A DNA stretch of 62,000 bases from Phoronis australis (GCA_002633005.1 NMRA01000037.1:1157950-1219949); one strand, 5' to 3'; shown: positions 20,356 through 34,440, numbered from the stretch's first letter. Notes: generated from the letters alone by a model not told the origin. Program-made: numbers and translations.

Positions 20356-20831
20356 CGCTCAAGGAACCTTTGGAGCTTCATACACTGGCGCGCAGCGGCG
20401 AGAACGAGTCGACAACAATTCCGCTAAGCCAATGGGTCAAAATGATACTTTTAACAAGTTCTATGAACAAAGTTACATGTTCAAGGTAGGCTCTAAACGC
20501 AATTGCGTGAAAATAATGAGAAAGATAAACGGAGGATACTTTAAGATTTCCCCGACGTGGAGTCTCGCGTCTGATTTCACTGATTTCGCGACTTTACGCC
20601 CTCCAGTCAAACAAGTCATACACGCCAAAAGGGGGCAGCACAAGTTCTGGCATGTCAACACACTCTCTTCACAAGCCTATTCATTGCACTTACCAAGCAT
20701 TAGCGTGATCACGTTGTTATTCCTTATTTGAAATTGATTACGAAACTCCCTGGAATTCCTTTGGTGACCACGTTGCCGTGGCGACTGAAACTGACCCGCC
20801 TTGACAACCAACTCTATGGGCCTGCCAGTCC

Positions 20832-20950
20832 CGTTCAGTAATGCTAGGACTTCGCTAAAAAGCAAGATATTGCTATATATTTCAAATGAGAACACGTGAT
20901 TTTGGCTAGATTTTAGCGAAGTCATTGCGTAGGTCCCGGCGTTACTGAGC
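20832..20950. mobile_element. MITE family M1, diverged copy
   Basis: CGTTCAGTAATGCTAGGACT at the left, GTAGGTCCCGGCGTTACTGA at the right, core AAATGAGAACACGTGAT. Confidence 0.8.
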
Positions 20951-21038
20951 TCCACCCTTGTCTAAAGCGTTGCACGAGTTCTCAGTTCTTTTCAAACAAA
21001 GAAATTGTTTCTAACCTGACCATGGGTCAAGTCCAGGG

Positions 21039-21345
21039 CCAGGGCTTTAAACGCTACTCGACATCGAACTCGAAATCATTCTTTGCATTTTCTGTTCTAC
21101 TTTTCTGCGAACTCCAGATGAGTGTCTATTGTTCTGAGCTTGAGTGCGTTATGGTTTATGCAAATGAGTTCTCAGTCCAAGTTCGCTCTTGATGACCCCT
21201 AGATTCGAGCTACAAACTTAAACAAGAACTCGAAATTTCGAGTTCAGACACCAACTTAGCTTTAATGCTGGGGTCAGCAGGTGCGAAGTTGAATAGTTTT
21301 GAATTCGAATAGAAAACGCCAAAATTAATTTCGAATTCGATTTCG
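21039..21345. mobile_element. Fold-back element F1, copy 1
   Basis: Starts CCAGGGCTTT and carries the central palindrome GAACTCGAAATTTCGAGTTC. The left arm matches the left arm of the larger copy at 33949-34440 (AACTC...ATTATGGTTTATGC-like block then TGATGACCC). The right arm is diverged. Confidence 0.6.
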
Positions 21346-22729
21346 GTGCCTAGTGTGATGCAGGAGCCTGGCTTCTCGGCCGCAGGGTTTCCGTATTGGA
21401 AAAAGCACTAAAGTTCGAACGAGGACTAAACTAGACTAAGCTGTGAGAAGAAACTGATAAACTTAGATTGCTGACCCCAGCACCAAAATGCAAGTGATCA
21501 CGAAGATATATGGTGCTACTCCACCAAAATTTAACCTTTAACCTCGAAAAGGGAGAAGATAAACGTATCAAGGTAAAGCAAACACCAATCGAGTTCATGC
21601 AAAGTCGTTATACTCAGCACTAAAGATAACACGTTCTGCAGAATACGTAAGCTAATTTAGAAGAGAGGCGTAAAAGGTAAGCGAAAACTTCAGGGGCCTG
21701 TTTTACTGAAAAAGTCTCATTTGCCACATTTTAACTTGCAACAAGACTAAAAGTTAAGTCAGTGTTTCACTTCAGATGAAAAAAAATAAGATTTTCCGGA
21801 CTTGAAGTCGCATTTGAACCTGTATAAATCTCTTAAAAAGTCGTAACTGATTATTTTCCACCTGCTTAAATTGCTGTTGCGACCAAAAAGGCCGCAAATA
21901 CTTCGTTTAAACAGTCCTCGTGTGTCACGAACGTAATCCATTCGCTTACACCAGACAATGAAAACAGTAATTCTGTCCAACAATTTAAGTGCATTTGGTA
22001 GCAGGGTGTGCTTCCGCGACACTCAACGTAAATTTCTCGCATATTCGACTTCAAGTGTAGGCTGCAGTCTGTAGTAATTCAGCCGAAGGCTTGCTTTTTT
22101 AGCGATGTCCTAGCAAGTGTCCCAGCGCTATATTGAACTCCACGCAAGTTTCAGCTCTTACTTTCACTGTCAGCTTGACGAAAGTGGTCTGTGGAATATC
22201 GTGTAGGCAATTCTGCATTGAAATAATCAAACGTGAGGCACCTTAGTAGCCATAGTTGTTCAAAATGTAAAATGTAACAATTCTCGTGATCACCGCCACC
22301 GACGTGCAATCTGATCAGCCACAAGCATGGATTTGTACAATGAGCTCACCGTCTGATGCAAATAGAAAGACTAAATGATAATCGTCTCTACTGGTCCTTC
22401 ACAACCATGCTCCGTTGGCTCGAAGTTAAATCAATTTCTGTGCGACGGCTTGGTGGGCATTAGGCGCCCGAGCCCAAATGTTTAAAGTACAACACTTTTC
22501 AGATGAGAAGGGAGTGAAATGGGTAGATCAACCTGGAGTCACTTTTCAATGAACAGGGGGCAAACTCACAACCGAAATGAGATTTTACCACGGGGAAAGC
22601 TTTTTAACAATGAACAGGTGGGCATTGCGCCACGGTGCCACCCCCACCCCCGCCCCCGAGGCTACTCTACTATTCAACAGAAAAGACAGAAAATTCCACC
22701 ATGTATATGTATGTGTGTTACCCGCCTCC

Positions 22730-22858
22730 CGTTCAGTAACGCTAGGACCTCGTTAAAAAGCAAGACTTCGCGAGATTACGTGAGATATTGCCATGCATTT
22801 TAAATAAGAGCACGTGACTTTGTCTAGGTTTTAACTAGGTCACAGCGTCTACTGAACG
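22730..22858. mobile_element. MITE family M1 copy
   Basis: CGTTCAGTAACGCTAGGACC at the left, CTACTGAACG at the right, core AATAAGAGCACGTGACTT. Confidence 0.85.
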
Positions 22859-25295
22859 CACGCCCGATTTTCCCGTCTCAATTTCTGACTTTGTGATTGG
22901 CTAAAAAGGCAGCATACAGCGCCACCTCTTGCAAAATAATGTATTAGGAGAGCACAAAGATCCGTTACAAAAATAAGTAATTGAAAATGCGGGCCTTTAA
23001 GGATATAAAATGCCTGAACGCATATCTAGTCATATAGGCAAGATGACGCTAGCCCCTGGACGTAGTCGCACGAATGATGTAGTTGCCCCCAGACGTGCAG
23101 TTAGAGGATAAAAAGCCAGGAGTAACGAAAACACATGACCTGTTTATGTGCCATCGTGAGGGTCATTGACTTGTTTTCCATAGCTGGGTCGAAAGTGTAT
23201 GAACTGATCTCATGACAGCCAGTTTGGGCGAGCACAATGGAGATGGGAGACCACCTCGACCGCCATCACATGAAGGTGCTCCGCATTTGAGAGTCTCGGC
23301 GTTATTGAATCTCGAGATGGTTCATTTACTATGAGTTAAAGACTTGCGTCAATGTTTTCGTTTTTTGAGATAGTCCTAGCAATACTTAAGCTACACCCCA
23401 AAACAGTATTTTCTCACTTCAACGTAGGTCCGTCAAATGAAATGATACGTGAAGTAGTCATATTGTATAGTGGGGGAGGGGTCAGTGGTTAGTCTGGCAT
23501 CCATGCAGCTTCCACTATAGAGTGATGAAGCCGAGTGTATTTTCTGGCATCTGGTTCATTATTAGTCAATCAGGAACGAGGTCAACCGGTGTGTTTAAAC
23601 TATCTGGACATAAAAATATACTTTTGCAACCTTAAAGGCCGTAACTTGAGACATACTCCAGGTCAGTAAACATGGGTTGTGCTGACCTGCATACCCAATC
23701 GGCTCACAATGTCACTCGAACACAACACTTCGTTTTGTGTAAGACTGTAGAATAGGAAGAGAACCACTTGAATCGCAGAGGCCCTTCTGAAAGCTTTGAA
23801 ACAATATTAAAACGACATGCATAGAAGTTTGCTACGTTGCCAAATGTATGTCACTCAACTGACACCAGCCTCGTTTGAAGAAGATCGTGAATGCGCTCGA
23901 TAGGTGGCGCTAATTTGCGGCACACACGATAAGTTTCACCATTTCAAAGCAAAACTTCACGAAAACTTTTTGTGAGAAAGACAGTATCAATAAGAACTTA
24001 ACGTGAAATTCATGACGAAATTGAAAACCGAATAAGTGACCAAGAAATTTTTCTTCTGAAATGTTTTACTGCGTTGGCGTCTACTGAATCCAATGCGCGA
24101 AACAACCGATTGAGTTCGCTTCGATTTCCGGCAGCCTCTGAGGAGACTCCGTCTGTCAAGAAACGGCGCTGGACCACGTCAGTTTCGACCAGTTACGCGC
24201 CAACACTCCTCAAGCAAGCACCTGTCAAGATCCCTCCTGAACAAAAATAAACTTACTTCAGTTTAATTACAAACGATTTTTCATTGTACGCGCTCTTGCC
24301 GCTGAACCCAAATAGTTATAAGGAAATCCGCTAAGCTACAGCACCATTGCCATCAAAACTTGACCTCACTAAACTCGTCGTCGGGAGCTTGTGTCAACAC
24401 AGTGCTTAGGAAGAACTCAACGATACTCGTTAAGTACAACTCTTATAACACTAATCCTATAGTCAACTTTACACAAAATAAATTTGTTGAGTGTTGATTG
24501 GTGATAATGTTTTATTCGAAAATTCAAATTTCAAAAACGTTCCGGATAAATGTGTCCTGTTACTATATGCCTTGCTAAATATCCTGGAAGCCACCATTGT
24601 GAATCCTGAAGGTAATACAGTTATTGGTTATTCTTAAAGCTGCACCATAGCAAAAAGGCAAATCGGCAAAGTTGCCAAAGTTTTGTCCAGTTTGCAACCA
24701 AAATTTGGGTATCATAGAATTACCAAGCAGTGTGGAGAACGTATCGTATACAAAGAAATACTTTGGACAGATCCAGACACCGCAGATGGTTCTAAGGGTT
24801 TCGCAGGAGGTCTGACCACAGTTTGCAAAAGACATACTCTAGTAACGGCATGCCGAAGCCATTTTTCTTTGAGGTCATGGACGGCCCTCCTTGACCGTTT
24901 AATGTGATCAGAGTATGTTTTGGTTGAAAACAATTATGCAAATTAAATGCAAACTAAATGCAAATCACATATGGAATACTAATAGTTGTTTCTTGTTATA
25001 GAAATGGTGACTCTACTTTCATCTGCCGTTCAGCGAAACTTCACACCTCTTCAACTCATTCGAGAAATTCCAAAATACCTGAGGCAATGATAATATGCTT
25101 TATGTTGAGTACAGTTTTGATTACTGGTGCTCTAGGCCTCCGAAAAGCGAGGCTTTAATTTTTATTTCGGCAGCGACGCTTCTCAGCAACATCAAGCCTA
25201 TTACGAGTGCAAACGCTCCCACAACTTGAACGTTTTCTTTTGCCTGTCGTCCTCTCATATTTTCGTCCTTGTAATTTCTTCAAATCTCTCAAAAT
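22859..25295. other. Stretch without a confident gene
   Basis: Only one reading frame here looks protein-like (24005-24253); nothing else is recognised. Confidence 0.45.
24005..24253 (+). CDS. Possible terminal exon, unknown product
   Basis: An open frame of about 80 codons without an in-frame ATG ends in TAA overlapping an AATAAA. Its second half is rich in Ser, Thr, Pro and Lys with a KKRRW block, like a disordered nuclear protein tail. No good acceptor with a pyrimidine tract is visible in front, so it may be a relic or chance. Confidence 0.2.
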
Positions 25296-25440
25296 AATGC
25301 CAAACTCTACTAAACAGTTTGGATGAGTTTACCAGCAAACATTTGGCAGAGTTTGTCAGGTTATACTAGTTGTCCAAACTATATAAAACATCAGCAAAAG
25401 CAGAGTTTGGACGTGTTTACAAACAAAAGCTTGGTGAAGC
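25296..25440. repeat. Cluster of short inverted units, core CCAAACT/AGTTTGG
   Basis: CCAAACT and AGTTTGG units, often near TTTACNA, recur about eight times in both orientations in 145 bases. Confidence 0.55.
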
Positions 25441-25878
25441 TTACCCCTGTCAAGACCTCGCTTTAAGCGACTCCTATCGACATCATCAGGTATAAGTCAC
25501 GCGAGCTCTCGTTAATCTGCGTTACTTGGCAACACGCACGTACAGTAATCCCTTTTCCAACATAACCTTTCGTTAACTAATGCATCTCAATTAATTAGCT
25601 GTTTGATTAAGGCAAATATTTGGGTGCGTAAATATATAGTTCCTGGTTTCAACGGAATAGGTGGTACTCGTATTATGCAACTTCATTCATTTTTATAAAT
25701 TCATATAACAACGTGTAGATAAGTTCAGTTAGCTTGAAAAGCATGCTTTCTCATTAAAGTTTTATCTGCGCCACTGTTTTAACAGGCGTCTTTAGACCCG
25801 CATTTATTCGAATTGATAAACCTTGGATTAGACCACTTACCAATTCGCTATTCCTGGAGATCATACTCGACAAACAAA

Positions 25879-26030
25879 ATGACGTCGCGCCTGGTTTCAA
25901 GCAGTAACCTAAGTGTCGATTCAGAAATCACATTCATTTTGTCTAAGGAAAAATTTGAGACCAATTTCGACAAATCATCTTAATCGTTTTTTGTGACGAC
26001 ATAAGGGTTTACAGCCTCTTTAGAATGAAG
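25879..26030 (+). pseudogene. Decayed relative of the 4548-4877 secreted-protein frame
   Basis: The run GAAATCACATTCATTTTGTC and what follows aligns with GAAATCGCCGTTAATTTAAC in the 3' half of the frame at 4548-4877, giving EITFILSKEKFETNF against EIAVNLTKEQFQTNF. Similarity continues through TTTTTTGTGA and CAGC(A/C)(G/T)CTTTA. A stop and frameshifts interrupt it. Confidence 0.5.
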
Positions 26031-27586
26031 GAACAATTTCAACAACGTACAAGCATGCCTTGTTTACAAATTCCTCGAAACTGCATACGTAGCTCACAGA
26101 AGGCTGTGCCGTAACGCCCTAATAGTCACTGGCACTTTAATCGCTTGTTTATTAACTAACGTCAAATCTGATTATTCGATGGCTTTTTTCATGGACAGCG
26201 CACAAAGGAATTTCATTTAACTTAACGATATTATTCTCTTTAATGCTAAAAAACTAAATACGTCAATTCTCAACGCAGCATTCTAACGGGTTCAAATAAA
26301 TTCTTAAAATAACATCCTTAGTGGTTAATGTCTACCCGGGGCAGCGATTAATTTTTTTGAAATGCAATCCACCACCCTCGGGTACATAATGCAATCCGCA
26401 CCCCTCAAGTTCTTATTCGTAGCTGTTTCAATACCTCACGCTTTGTGTGAAAACTTGAAGACAACGTCACAGGCCTTATTGAAGAGCAAAACAATGCAAA
26501 AGTTTAATATTGTCTTTCTGAAACTTAGTTTAGAATCAAAATACATTGTCGTGCATATGAACATGTGCTTAACACGTAAAGAACGAAAGTTGTCGGTTTA
26601 CAAAAGCGGGAGCGACTCTTGGAGATTCTTCTGTGGCAAAATATACAAATTTTCGACTTTATCATGCAACATAATTTTGTCGTGTTGGCTAATGAGTTAT
26701 TTTAAAATGTTTTTTTTTTTTGCTTTTATCGGTCAACCAGTCAGTCTCTCACGCGTCTGTGCATATAAAGTAACTGAAGATTCTGAGAGAGACAGTTCAT
26801 TTGTTTAATCAGATATCCTTCACAATAATTATTTTGACAACTTCAGTTGTAATTGCTAATGACCGTAGATAAGCTGGCGGATTTCTGGCAAACTGGATAG
26901 TGGTACAAGTCTCAAGCGGTTACCCATACTCTAATATCCATTCTAGCCACATAATAGGAAACAATACGGGAAAGAAAGAGTTGGCGGTGTTTACTACAAA
27001 TATTTCAATTTGTGGCACAACGCCAACGTATCTAATTAAGCATTCGCCAAATGTCTGGGCTTAGTAGTTTTCTTTTCTGAATATCGCCTCTGTTTACTAA
27101 TATTTGCTAAAAGTTTTATAGTTGAAACTTCTTTATTTAAAAGGACTTTCTCGGCGAGAGAACGCGATAACTCTGCAGTGGCCGCCAAACGATTTACCGC
27201 TGAGTGAAAATCCACGGGAGCCTCAAAATGTGAAGGAAATTTTCAAAACTCCTTTCAACGTCTGCTAAACGAGCAAGCGTGACCTACACTTTTAGCGGAT
27301 TACACGGCACCTGTGGGAAAAGACCACCCCTCAAGGACCATAATGTCCAGTCTGTGACATAGGGAGAATGGGTTTTTAGTTGACTCCTGCCATTAACTTT
27401 AAGGTTGACACCAAAAATGCATTAACAGGTGACAGAACGAGGATTCATTTTGCTGAAATCATCAAAAATTGTTAAAGTAACTCATTTTTAAATGGCAAAG
27501 GCACAGGCCTGGATTTCAGGGAATGTCTCGAAATGAAATCTCAGAAACACAACGAATTTTTTACTACATGTTTTAGCTTTTATAAC

Positions 27587-27712
27587 CAGGGTCGGATCCA
27601 GGTTGGGGGGGGCAGGGCACAGTTTTACCCAGACATTCGCACCGAGAACTGTCAAATGGAATCTGGGAGACTTTTAGGAGGGCCATGGCCCCCTTGTCCC
27701 CCATCCCTTAAT
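27587..27712. mobile_element. MITE family M2 (GGCGGATCCAG) copy, partial
   Basis: Starts CAGGGTCGGATCCAGG, then a G run, and shares CAGACATTCGCAC and AAATGGAATCTGGGAGA with the other M2 copies. The right inverted end is missing. Ends of the type CAGGGGCGGAT are common in hAT-like MITEs. Confidence 0.75.
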
Positions 27713-28209
27713 TCCAATTCTGATGACATCTATAGTCCGTATGTCGCTGTGTTTGTAAACTGGCGTACGAAATAACACAGGACAGTGAAAGAAAACACGA
27801 TAATGAGGGCAAAAACAAGAATAAAAACATACGCAAATGAATCCATGAAAAATATACTCAACTTGAGCTTATGTCTTGCATAGTGCGTTTGGTTTTGTCG
27901 AAGTTAGGCACGCGCTCGCGTGTTTTCGTTCCATTTTAAAAACCGCTTGGTACATGTCTCTCTGCGGAGAATATACATGTTCGGATAATCCTGAACGTGC
28001 AAGAAATTCATTGGTGAACGAACGGACAAAACGCAAAGTATTGTGTCGTATCAATAACAAATTTAACCAAATCAACAGTTTATAGTCGGCGACGGACGAT
28101 ATTTGCTACGCCATCAACGTTAACACTGCATCATGAAATTTTGTCGGTCGCCTTTGTTCGCTTTCTCGTGAGCGAGGCGTACATGAACAAAGTTAAAAGA
28201 TAGGCTGGT

Positions 28210-28422
28210 TTGCTCACTATGCTTGTCCGGAACCTGCTTTGCCAGGTTGTTATAGCCCTGTTGGCTGTTTGGTGTACAAACTTGGTACTTTACATGGTAT
28301 TTGCCCATTTGGCAGTTTGTACTCATTTGATACTTATTGAATTTGCCACTTTGCTCGACCCACTTGGTAGGCAATTGGCCAATACCCATTTGGTATGATG
28401 TACCCATTTGGTACTATACTAA
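28210..28422. repeat. Cluster of short palindromic units, core TACCCATTTGGTA
   Basis: CCATTTGGTA/TACCAAATGG and variants (CACTTGGTA, CATTTGGCA, CATTTGATA) recur about ten times at irregular 15-30-base spacing. The open frames on both strands here follow from the repeat. Confidence 0.7.
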
Positions 28423-29569
28423 CCTGTGCCACCGTAGTATCCTATACTCAGTTACACATTAGGTATCGCAAATGTGTGTGTTATCTCTTGCAATTAAGGT
28501 ACCGATCTGGCACCTTCGGTGAAATAATTATTTATGGAGCTGTGACCCTGTAATTCCCAATACAGCCTAAAATATATATTATTCTTGTGTTTTTTTATTT
28601 GTCCCCAATAAAAGATAGCAGTTTCTTTAAGGTTCCTAGACTGAGGGAAAACAAAAGAGAGATTTACATGCAACCGGAACGCGGGACAAATCGCGTTCAT
28701 TTTGTCCGCTGCCTCGCTTGCACTTGCTGTAAAGGACCTTTTGATGTCATGAACTTTATTCTTTTAATTAACATGTTGATTACATTTCCAGGTCATTATT
28801 TGTGGTGTGTAACACACTTGCTACTGTTCAACGGCAAGGTGTTTTGGTAAAATCAAAAGATTGCCTAGGTCAATAAAGCCAGCGAGAAAATGTTTTCTAT
28901 GTAAATAGTGGTGCTTTTTACAAACCACGCCGCTTGTGCGTTGGTTGCAAAATAAAAACTCCAAAGAATGAAAACATTAAACGATGAATTGATCTGAATA
29001 AATAAAGTGCAACAACTGTATAACCGATCCAAGTTCAGATGTGAACACAATTTAACAGCTACGACCTGCAGTTCATCCTACGTGGTGGAAAGTAATAAAA
29101 ACGTGTTGCCAACCTAGTTTTTTGATCCCACACTGAATGACAACAATAAGCCGATCGGCGAGTCATTCGGAAATATCGCCTCACAATGTTTCATTGCGAT
29201 GCGTTGTTATTCAATGACATAGTGGGGATATGTTAGATAATTTACAATTATTTGAAAACATCCACTGCAATGTTTCTGATTAGGAGTTTGTAGTGTTACA
29301 CTACATGTTTTCGCTCCGTGCGTCCTCAACAAATCTAACATCGCATTCAGATGTGTAATTTTCATGAGATAGGACGCCTGCTCATGAAAGAATACGCAGA
29401 ATTTATAAGAGTTCTTTAACGTTAGTATGAGGAATACGATTATTCTGTTAAATCTGATGCGATCAACATGAGCCTACAGTTAGACATTGGAGTGCGGTAT
29501 TCTCACTTCAGGTAACTGAGCAGATCCGTCGCCGGCCTAATAAGAGGACCGTGAGATGTCTGATAAAAT

Positions 29570-29628
29570 CGTTCACATGTGATTTTTTGGACGGTCGATT
29601 TTTTTAATCGGTCGTCATGTGAACGCTG
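29570..29628. mobile_element. Short inverted-repeat element M5, copy 2
   Basis: CGTTCACATG at the left and CATGTGAACG at the right enclose ACGGTCGATT / AATCGGTCGT, giving a hairpin of nearly the whole length. Confidence 0.6.
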
Positions 29629-31642
29629 TATAAAAACTAGGTGATGTGTGTCGCGATTTATCTTTCCTAAGTAGAGCCACGCGCGGAGATAATTAGGGGA
29701 AGTCCCCACTTCAACCAACATAGAGTGTAGACGTGTAAAAATTAAGAACGCTCACGCGGCGTTTTGAAAAGTCTTCCACATCAAAAGCGTAATTTAAAAA
29801 TGGATTTTCAGTGTACTTTAGGCCTACCTCTTTCGCGCACCATAGTTATGCAAGACGTATTGAAATAGCAGGTCACGTGTAATGAGCAACAGTGCATGAA
29901 TAGCTCCTCTGAACGGCACAACGTGTATTCAGACTCGTAGTTTTCTTTATTATATTACAATACGACTTTATTAATAGCTGAACAAGGTAGCATGAACGGC
30001 AACTAGAGTACAGCACACGGCAAACTTTGGACTGGCACATTTGATCTTGCTCAGTTAGGATTTCTGTCGTCTCTCAAGCCAGTAATCAGAAGAACCCCCT
30101 TAAGACAGCAGTGGAAATCCTCTCAGTCGTCCTGGAACCAACATTCAGTCCGGCGCGAGTTTTACAACACCTCGGGGTTTATAGCGCATTAATACTACAC
30201 GGTCTATTAACCACATCACTGTAGATTTACCTCAAATGCTCGTGATACGTAGACTTGGTAAGGACTGGGGTTGTATTTGATATTTGTGATGATGGGACGT
30301 CAGTTTTAAGATTGCGCACTGCTGCTGGCATCGTGTTAAAAAGCCTCTCTGTGGATTTTTCTCAGGACAGGTTTTGAGAGATCAGAACTGTTGGGGGCTG
30401 TCAACAGCACGGATGCGGCTCTGAATCTACTACGCACAGTTTAGACAGACTGATGAAGCAATGTTCCCGAATTTCTTGGACAGACAGCGGACTAGAAGCT
30501 CGCCGTTCAAGAGGGACAGCAAAAAAGGCTCGTTTTACAGACTGCGAAAGTAAGTGTCCTTGTGTATGTAATGATATCGTATTCCAATAGTGTGTGGTTT
30601 TCAAAAGAAGCGTTGACCTCTCGGCACGTTCAACGCTCGTGCTGGCTCCTCGGCGCCGCCTTACAGTTTCGTGCTCCCCTCTTCCTGCGTGTCAAACCTT
30701 TGCTCTGGTAATATACGGCTCCTTTTCTAAATCTACAGCCAGTGTCAGAGTAAACTAAGAGTTTGTGACCTGTAAAACAATTGTGTCCACACACCTTCAT
30801 TTTGTGCGCGCGGTTATTGTCCTTTAAACAGCACCCCCAGGCTATCCTTTCTCGTATCACATCTGTCCAACGTAAACAATGTTTAGTTTACGTTTTAAGA
30901 TTTTATCTCAGAGTTCAAGTATTTCTCGTTCGGTATATAATCTACTGCTTTACGCTGTATAGCATGCAAGAATGAAAAAATCAAACCATTTCAATGATTA
31001 GTTGTTTTTCTATACGAGCGACCTCATTAGGTGTGCTTGGTGTCTCATTTGTCATCAAAAATTGACTCACACACGGTGTCATTCACTCAATGTCGGACAC
31101 GTTGATTTTGCACACACGGTTATGTACACCGTTTTCCTGAAACCGTAGTAAAACTAAGAATAATGCGGCAGCTTTACGCCTATAGATACAATGGTTCAGA
31201 ATTTCGTCAGTTGGAAAATTGTTATGAAGATAGAAACACCAGAAAATTCTCACAGTTTGGGTGGTTATCATAATGTATTTGGTAATGATTTTGACGAAAT
31301 AGATAAACTATACTTAAACGGAAATTAATGAATAATGGAAACTCCTAATTGGATTGGATGGTTATCGATTACCTTCATTTTGTAATTTGGATATAAAATG
31401 GAAATTTGATAAGATACTCCAGACAAGAGTCCTGTTGCGTTGGAAGCTGTAATATTTTTCCGGCTAAATGTTATTGCAGTGGGTTCCACTATGCCAATAA
31501 AAGCAAGGCAATACTACGTATTAAAATACCTAGTTAAAACTAACCCCATAAAATACGTAGTGTTTCAGTCAGTCGTTCAGGCGAATTCATTCATAAGGAA
31601 CGCTGTTTAATTACAGAGTGCATGGCCCCGTTGGACCTTTAT

Positions 31643-31759
31643 CAACGGTCGTATGCACGCAGCTACTACAGCACGTAGCTTGAATGCACCTAGCTGCAAA
31701 CACATCGTTGTGTTCTTGAAAAGAACGTAACGTTGCAGCGAATGCAAATTTGACCGTTG
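31643..31759. repeat. Inverted-repeat element, CAACGGTC ends
   Basis: CAACGGTC and GACCGTTG are inverted 117 bases apart. Inside, GCACGCAGCTAC and GTAGCTTGAATGCAC are also partly inverted. No second copy seen. Confidence 0.35.
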
Positions 31760-33948
31760 AACGTGTCCACACTCAACAACCATCCCTATTTAGTGCCCTA
31801 GGAAATTTCCAAGCTAAGCGAAAATCTTATCTCAGGAATGGCTGATCGGGTTTTTACGAAACCATCACGCATACTGTTCTTCATATATTGTTCTCCATCA
31901 GGCATTGTCTTTAAAGTGTTCCATTTTTGTACGAGACTCTATGAAAATAAAATCGGACTTTTATGATTTTCAAGAAAATAAGAAACGTTACTAAAGCAAA
32001 ATGATTTAGAAAACTGTGACAGTCTTTTTAAGATTTCATCTTGAAACATTTGCATTAAGCGAAAGTTGGTGATGTCTTCGATACAATTGGTTTATTCCTA
32101 AATACATGTCACGTGATCTAACATATGGCACATTGGTAAAAAGTAAAAAAGTAAAATTATACTGCCTTTCTTCTGTAATAAAATAATGTTTCACCGAGTT
32201 CAAATATATAGTCTTGAAGATATTTGGCTACTGTAAGCTAGGTCCCACTGCGTGATAAGAAAAAGATACGACGGTTTCAGCTACGACTTCGCTTACGAAC
32301 TTTGATGAAATGGGACTCAGATCACACAGTGAGAATATATATACAGGAGAGAGCGGACGATATGACGTCACCATAGCAAAGCTCTTTACAAGACTGCCTG
32401 GAGGTTTCGCCGACTTAATTCTGGTAGAAACTCCGGTGTCGTCGCAAATTACAAAAATCCAAATATGGGTGACCGAGTAAGGGCTAATTCTTCAAACTAG
32501 TTTTTAACATAAATCCCTTGAGCTTGTTCACCAGAAAGCGTCTCTGTTACGCTCGGGCATTAGTAAGCATAACACGATATATCGTAAGAGCAATGGTCAA
32601 GCATTTATATTTTAACTGCGTTAAGGGGAGACTTTGTTGTTGTCAGAATCTGTGTTTGATTGCAGATTTTGACTAGGAAAGTGTTCCTTCAAGATGTGAG
32701 AAAATAACTACCGGAACGTCGTTCTGTATTTTTCTACACGGTAGAAGCAGGTTGTTTCCAGCGTATGCCAAAAAAATTGCAGCGCAGATGTCAGTACAAC
32801 ACCATAGGCATATGAAAACGAGACACGCGGGAAATAATATAATAGGAATATGGTGGAAATCAATGGTAATTATAAATAGATGGCCTTATGATGGTATTAT
32901 TTAGCTATCTACAGTCAGTCAAGATCCGGTCACTACTCTTCGGTTTTTCAGGACATATTCTGGAATCTGAAAACTTACTACTTGTGGCTTATTGATGATA
33001 GCAATCACCACGGAATTACCTGTGAAAAGACGTATTGTACGGTTTGATGAATATTTTTCGAAAGGAATATAAAACTTCATTCCTTAATAAGGTTTTCAAA
33101 TAATAAGCTGGAAGATATTACATAACTTGACTTATTTGTATTGGCGTAGTTTGGTAGCCTAAGGATAATACATTAATAGTGCTGAACACTAGAGGTGACA
33201 AAGCGTTGGCAGGTTATCAGGACTTGCGTTTAAAATAGTGTATTGGCAACTTATAGATATTGTGTTATTCCAGTAAAAGAAAATGACCTTCGAATACACA
33301 AAATGCATGAATGTTCCAAGACCCCATCGCTGTGCTGTTCAATTAACGACTAGTCAAGTATGCAACAAACGATCTGAGTGTGTGTTGCTGCAGTATGTCG
33401 AGTGGTCTTGTTTGGTTCTGAAGTTAGTGCAACCGCCTCAGTGTGGCTGGAAAAAAACAACACGAAACTTTTTCTTAAACAGAAATATCCCATAGGCCAT
33501 AGAGAGAGCACGTTTCAACAATGTGCGGTGCAGATGGTGGTCACACTGGGCGACGTCAGTCGTTTGGCCACGTGGCAAAAGTCCTGGCCACATGACACAC
33601 AGACTTATCTTAAAACAAGTTACTACGGGAGAGTTTCTACCGGATGACTAAACTGCAGTCACGCCACGCGCAAGAGCGTTTGCATTAAGATTATGCCACG
33701 TACCGTTCTTCCTCGATAAATTTTACTAAAAAGATATGGTCACGTGACTCAACTAGTAACAAATTGGCAAAAAGCCAAAAATCAAATTCTGCTGGCTTTG
33801 TGCTTTCATCAAATACGTATTTTTACTGAGTTGAAACCTATAGTTTTCTAGATATTTTGCGAAATGCACACACATGACGGTAAAGTCTTGCATGGCCTTT
33901 TCAGCGTACTTTAAAAATACGAGCTACTTACAATGTATCTTTTCTTCT

Positions 33949-34440
33949 GAGCCTTAATTCTGTTATTACGAAATACAATTCTTTTCTCATTAAAGGAGGT
34001 GAATTGCGATTGGTGATGAGAAAAGTAAACTAGGGCACGTAATCTAATATTTTCACGCGAAATCATTTCTTTTTGTATTTTCAGTCCTACTTTTGTGTGA
34101 ACTCAAATTAAGTGTGTATTATTCTATGCTTCTGTGTATAATGGTTAACAAGGATAACTGTATAGTCCTAGTTGTCATTTGATGACCCAAGTATAAGATT
34201 AAGGGTTCGAGTCTGAACTCGAAATTTCGAGTTTTTCCTCGGAATCTCGAGCATTAACTGGAGCTTGTAGCGCGAACCTGGGGGTCATCAAGTGCGAACG
34301 TGGACAACAAATTCGTATGCATAAACCATAATGTACTTGAGCACAGGCTAATGGATACTTAACGCGAGTTAGCTCAAAAATAGATCGGGAAATGCCAAAT
34401 ATAGTCTAGAGCTCGATTTCGAACACAAAAATTAGCCCTG
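33949..34440. mobile_element. Fold-back element F1, copy 2, large palindrome
   Basis: About 490 bases that are largely self-complementary: the left arm (GAGCCTTAATTCTG ... TTTGATGACCC) pairs with the right arm (GGGTCATCAAGTGC ... AATTAGCCCTGG). Near the centre is GAACTCGAAATTTCGAGTTT. No coding capacity. Confidence 0.7.

Noticed and set aside
26362-26808. 148-codon plus-strand frame, the longest uninterrupted one apart from gap and shadow frames
   Set aside because: Low-complexity start, no domain, no splice or paralogue support. In about 62 kb of AT-rich DNA one or two frames of this length are expected by chance.
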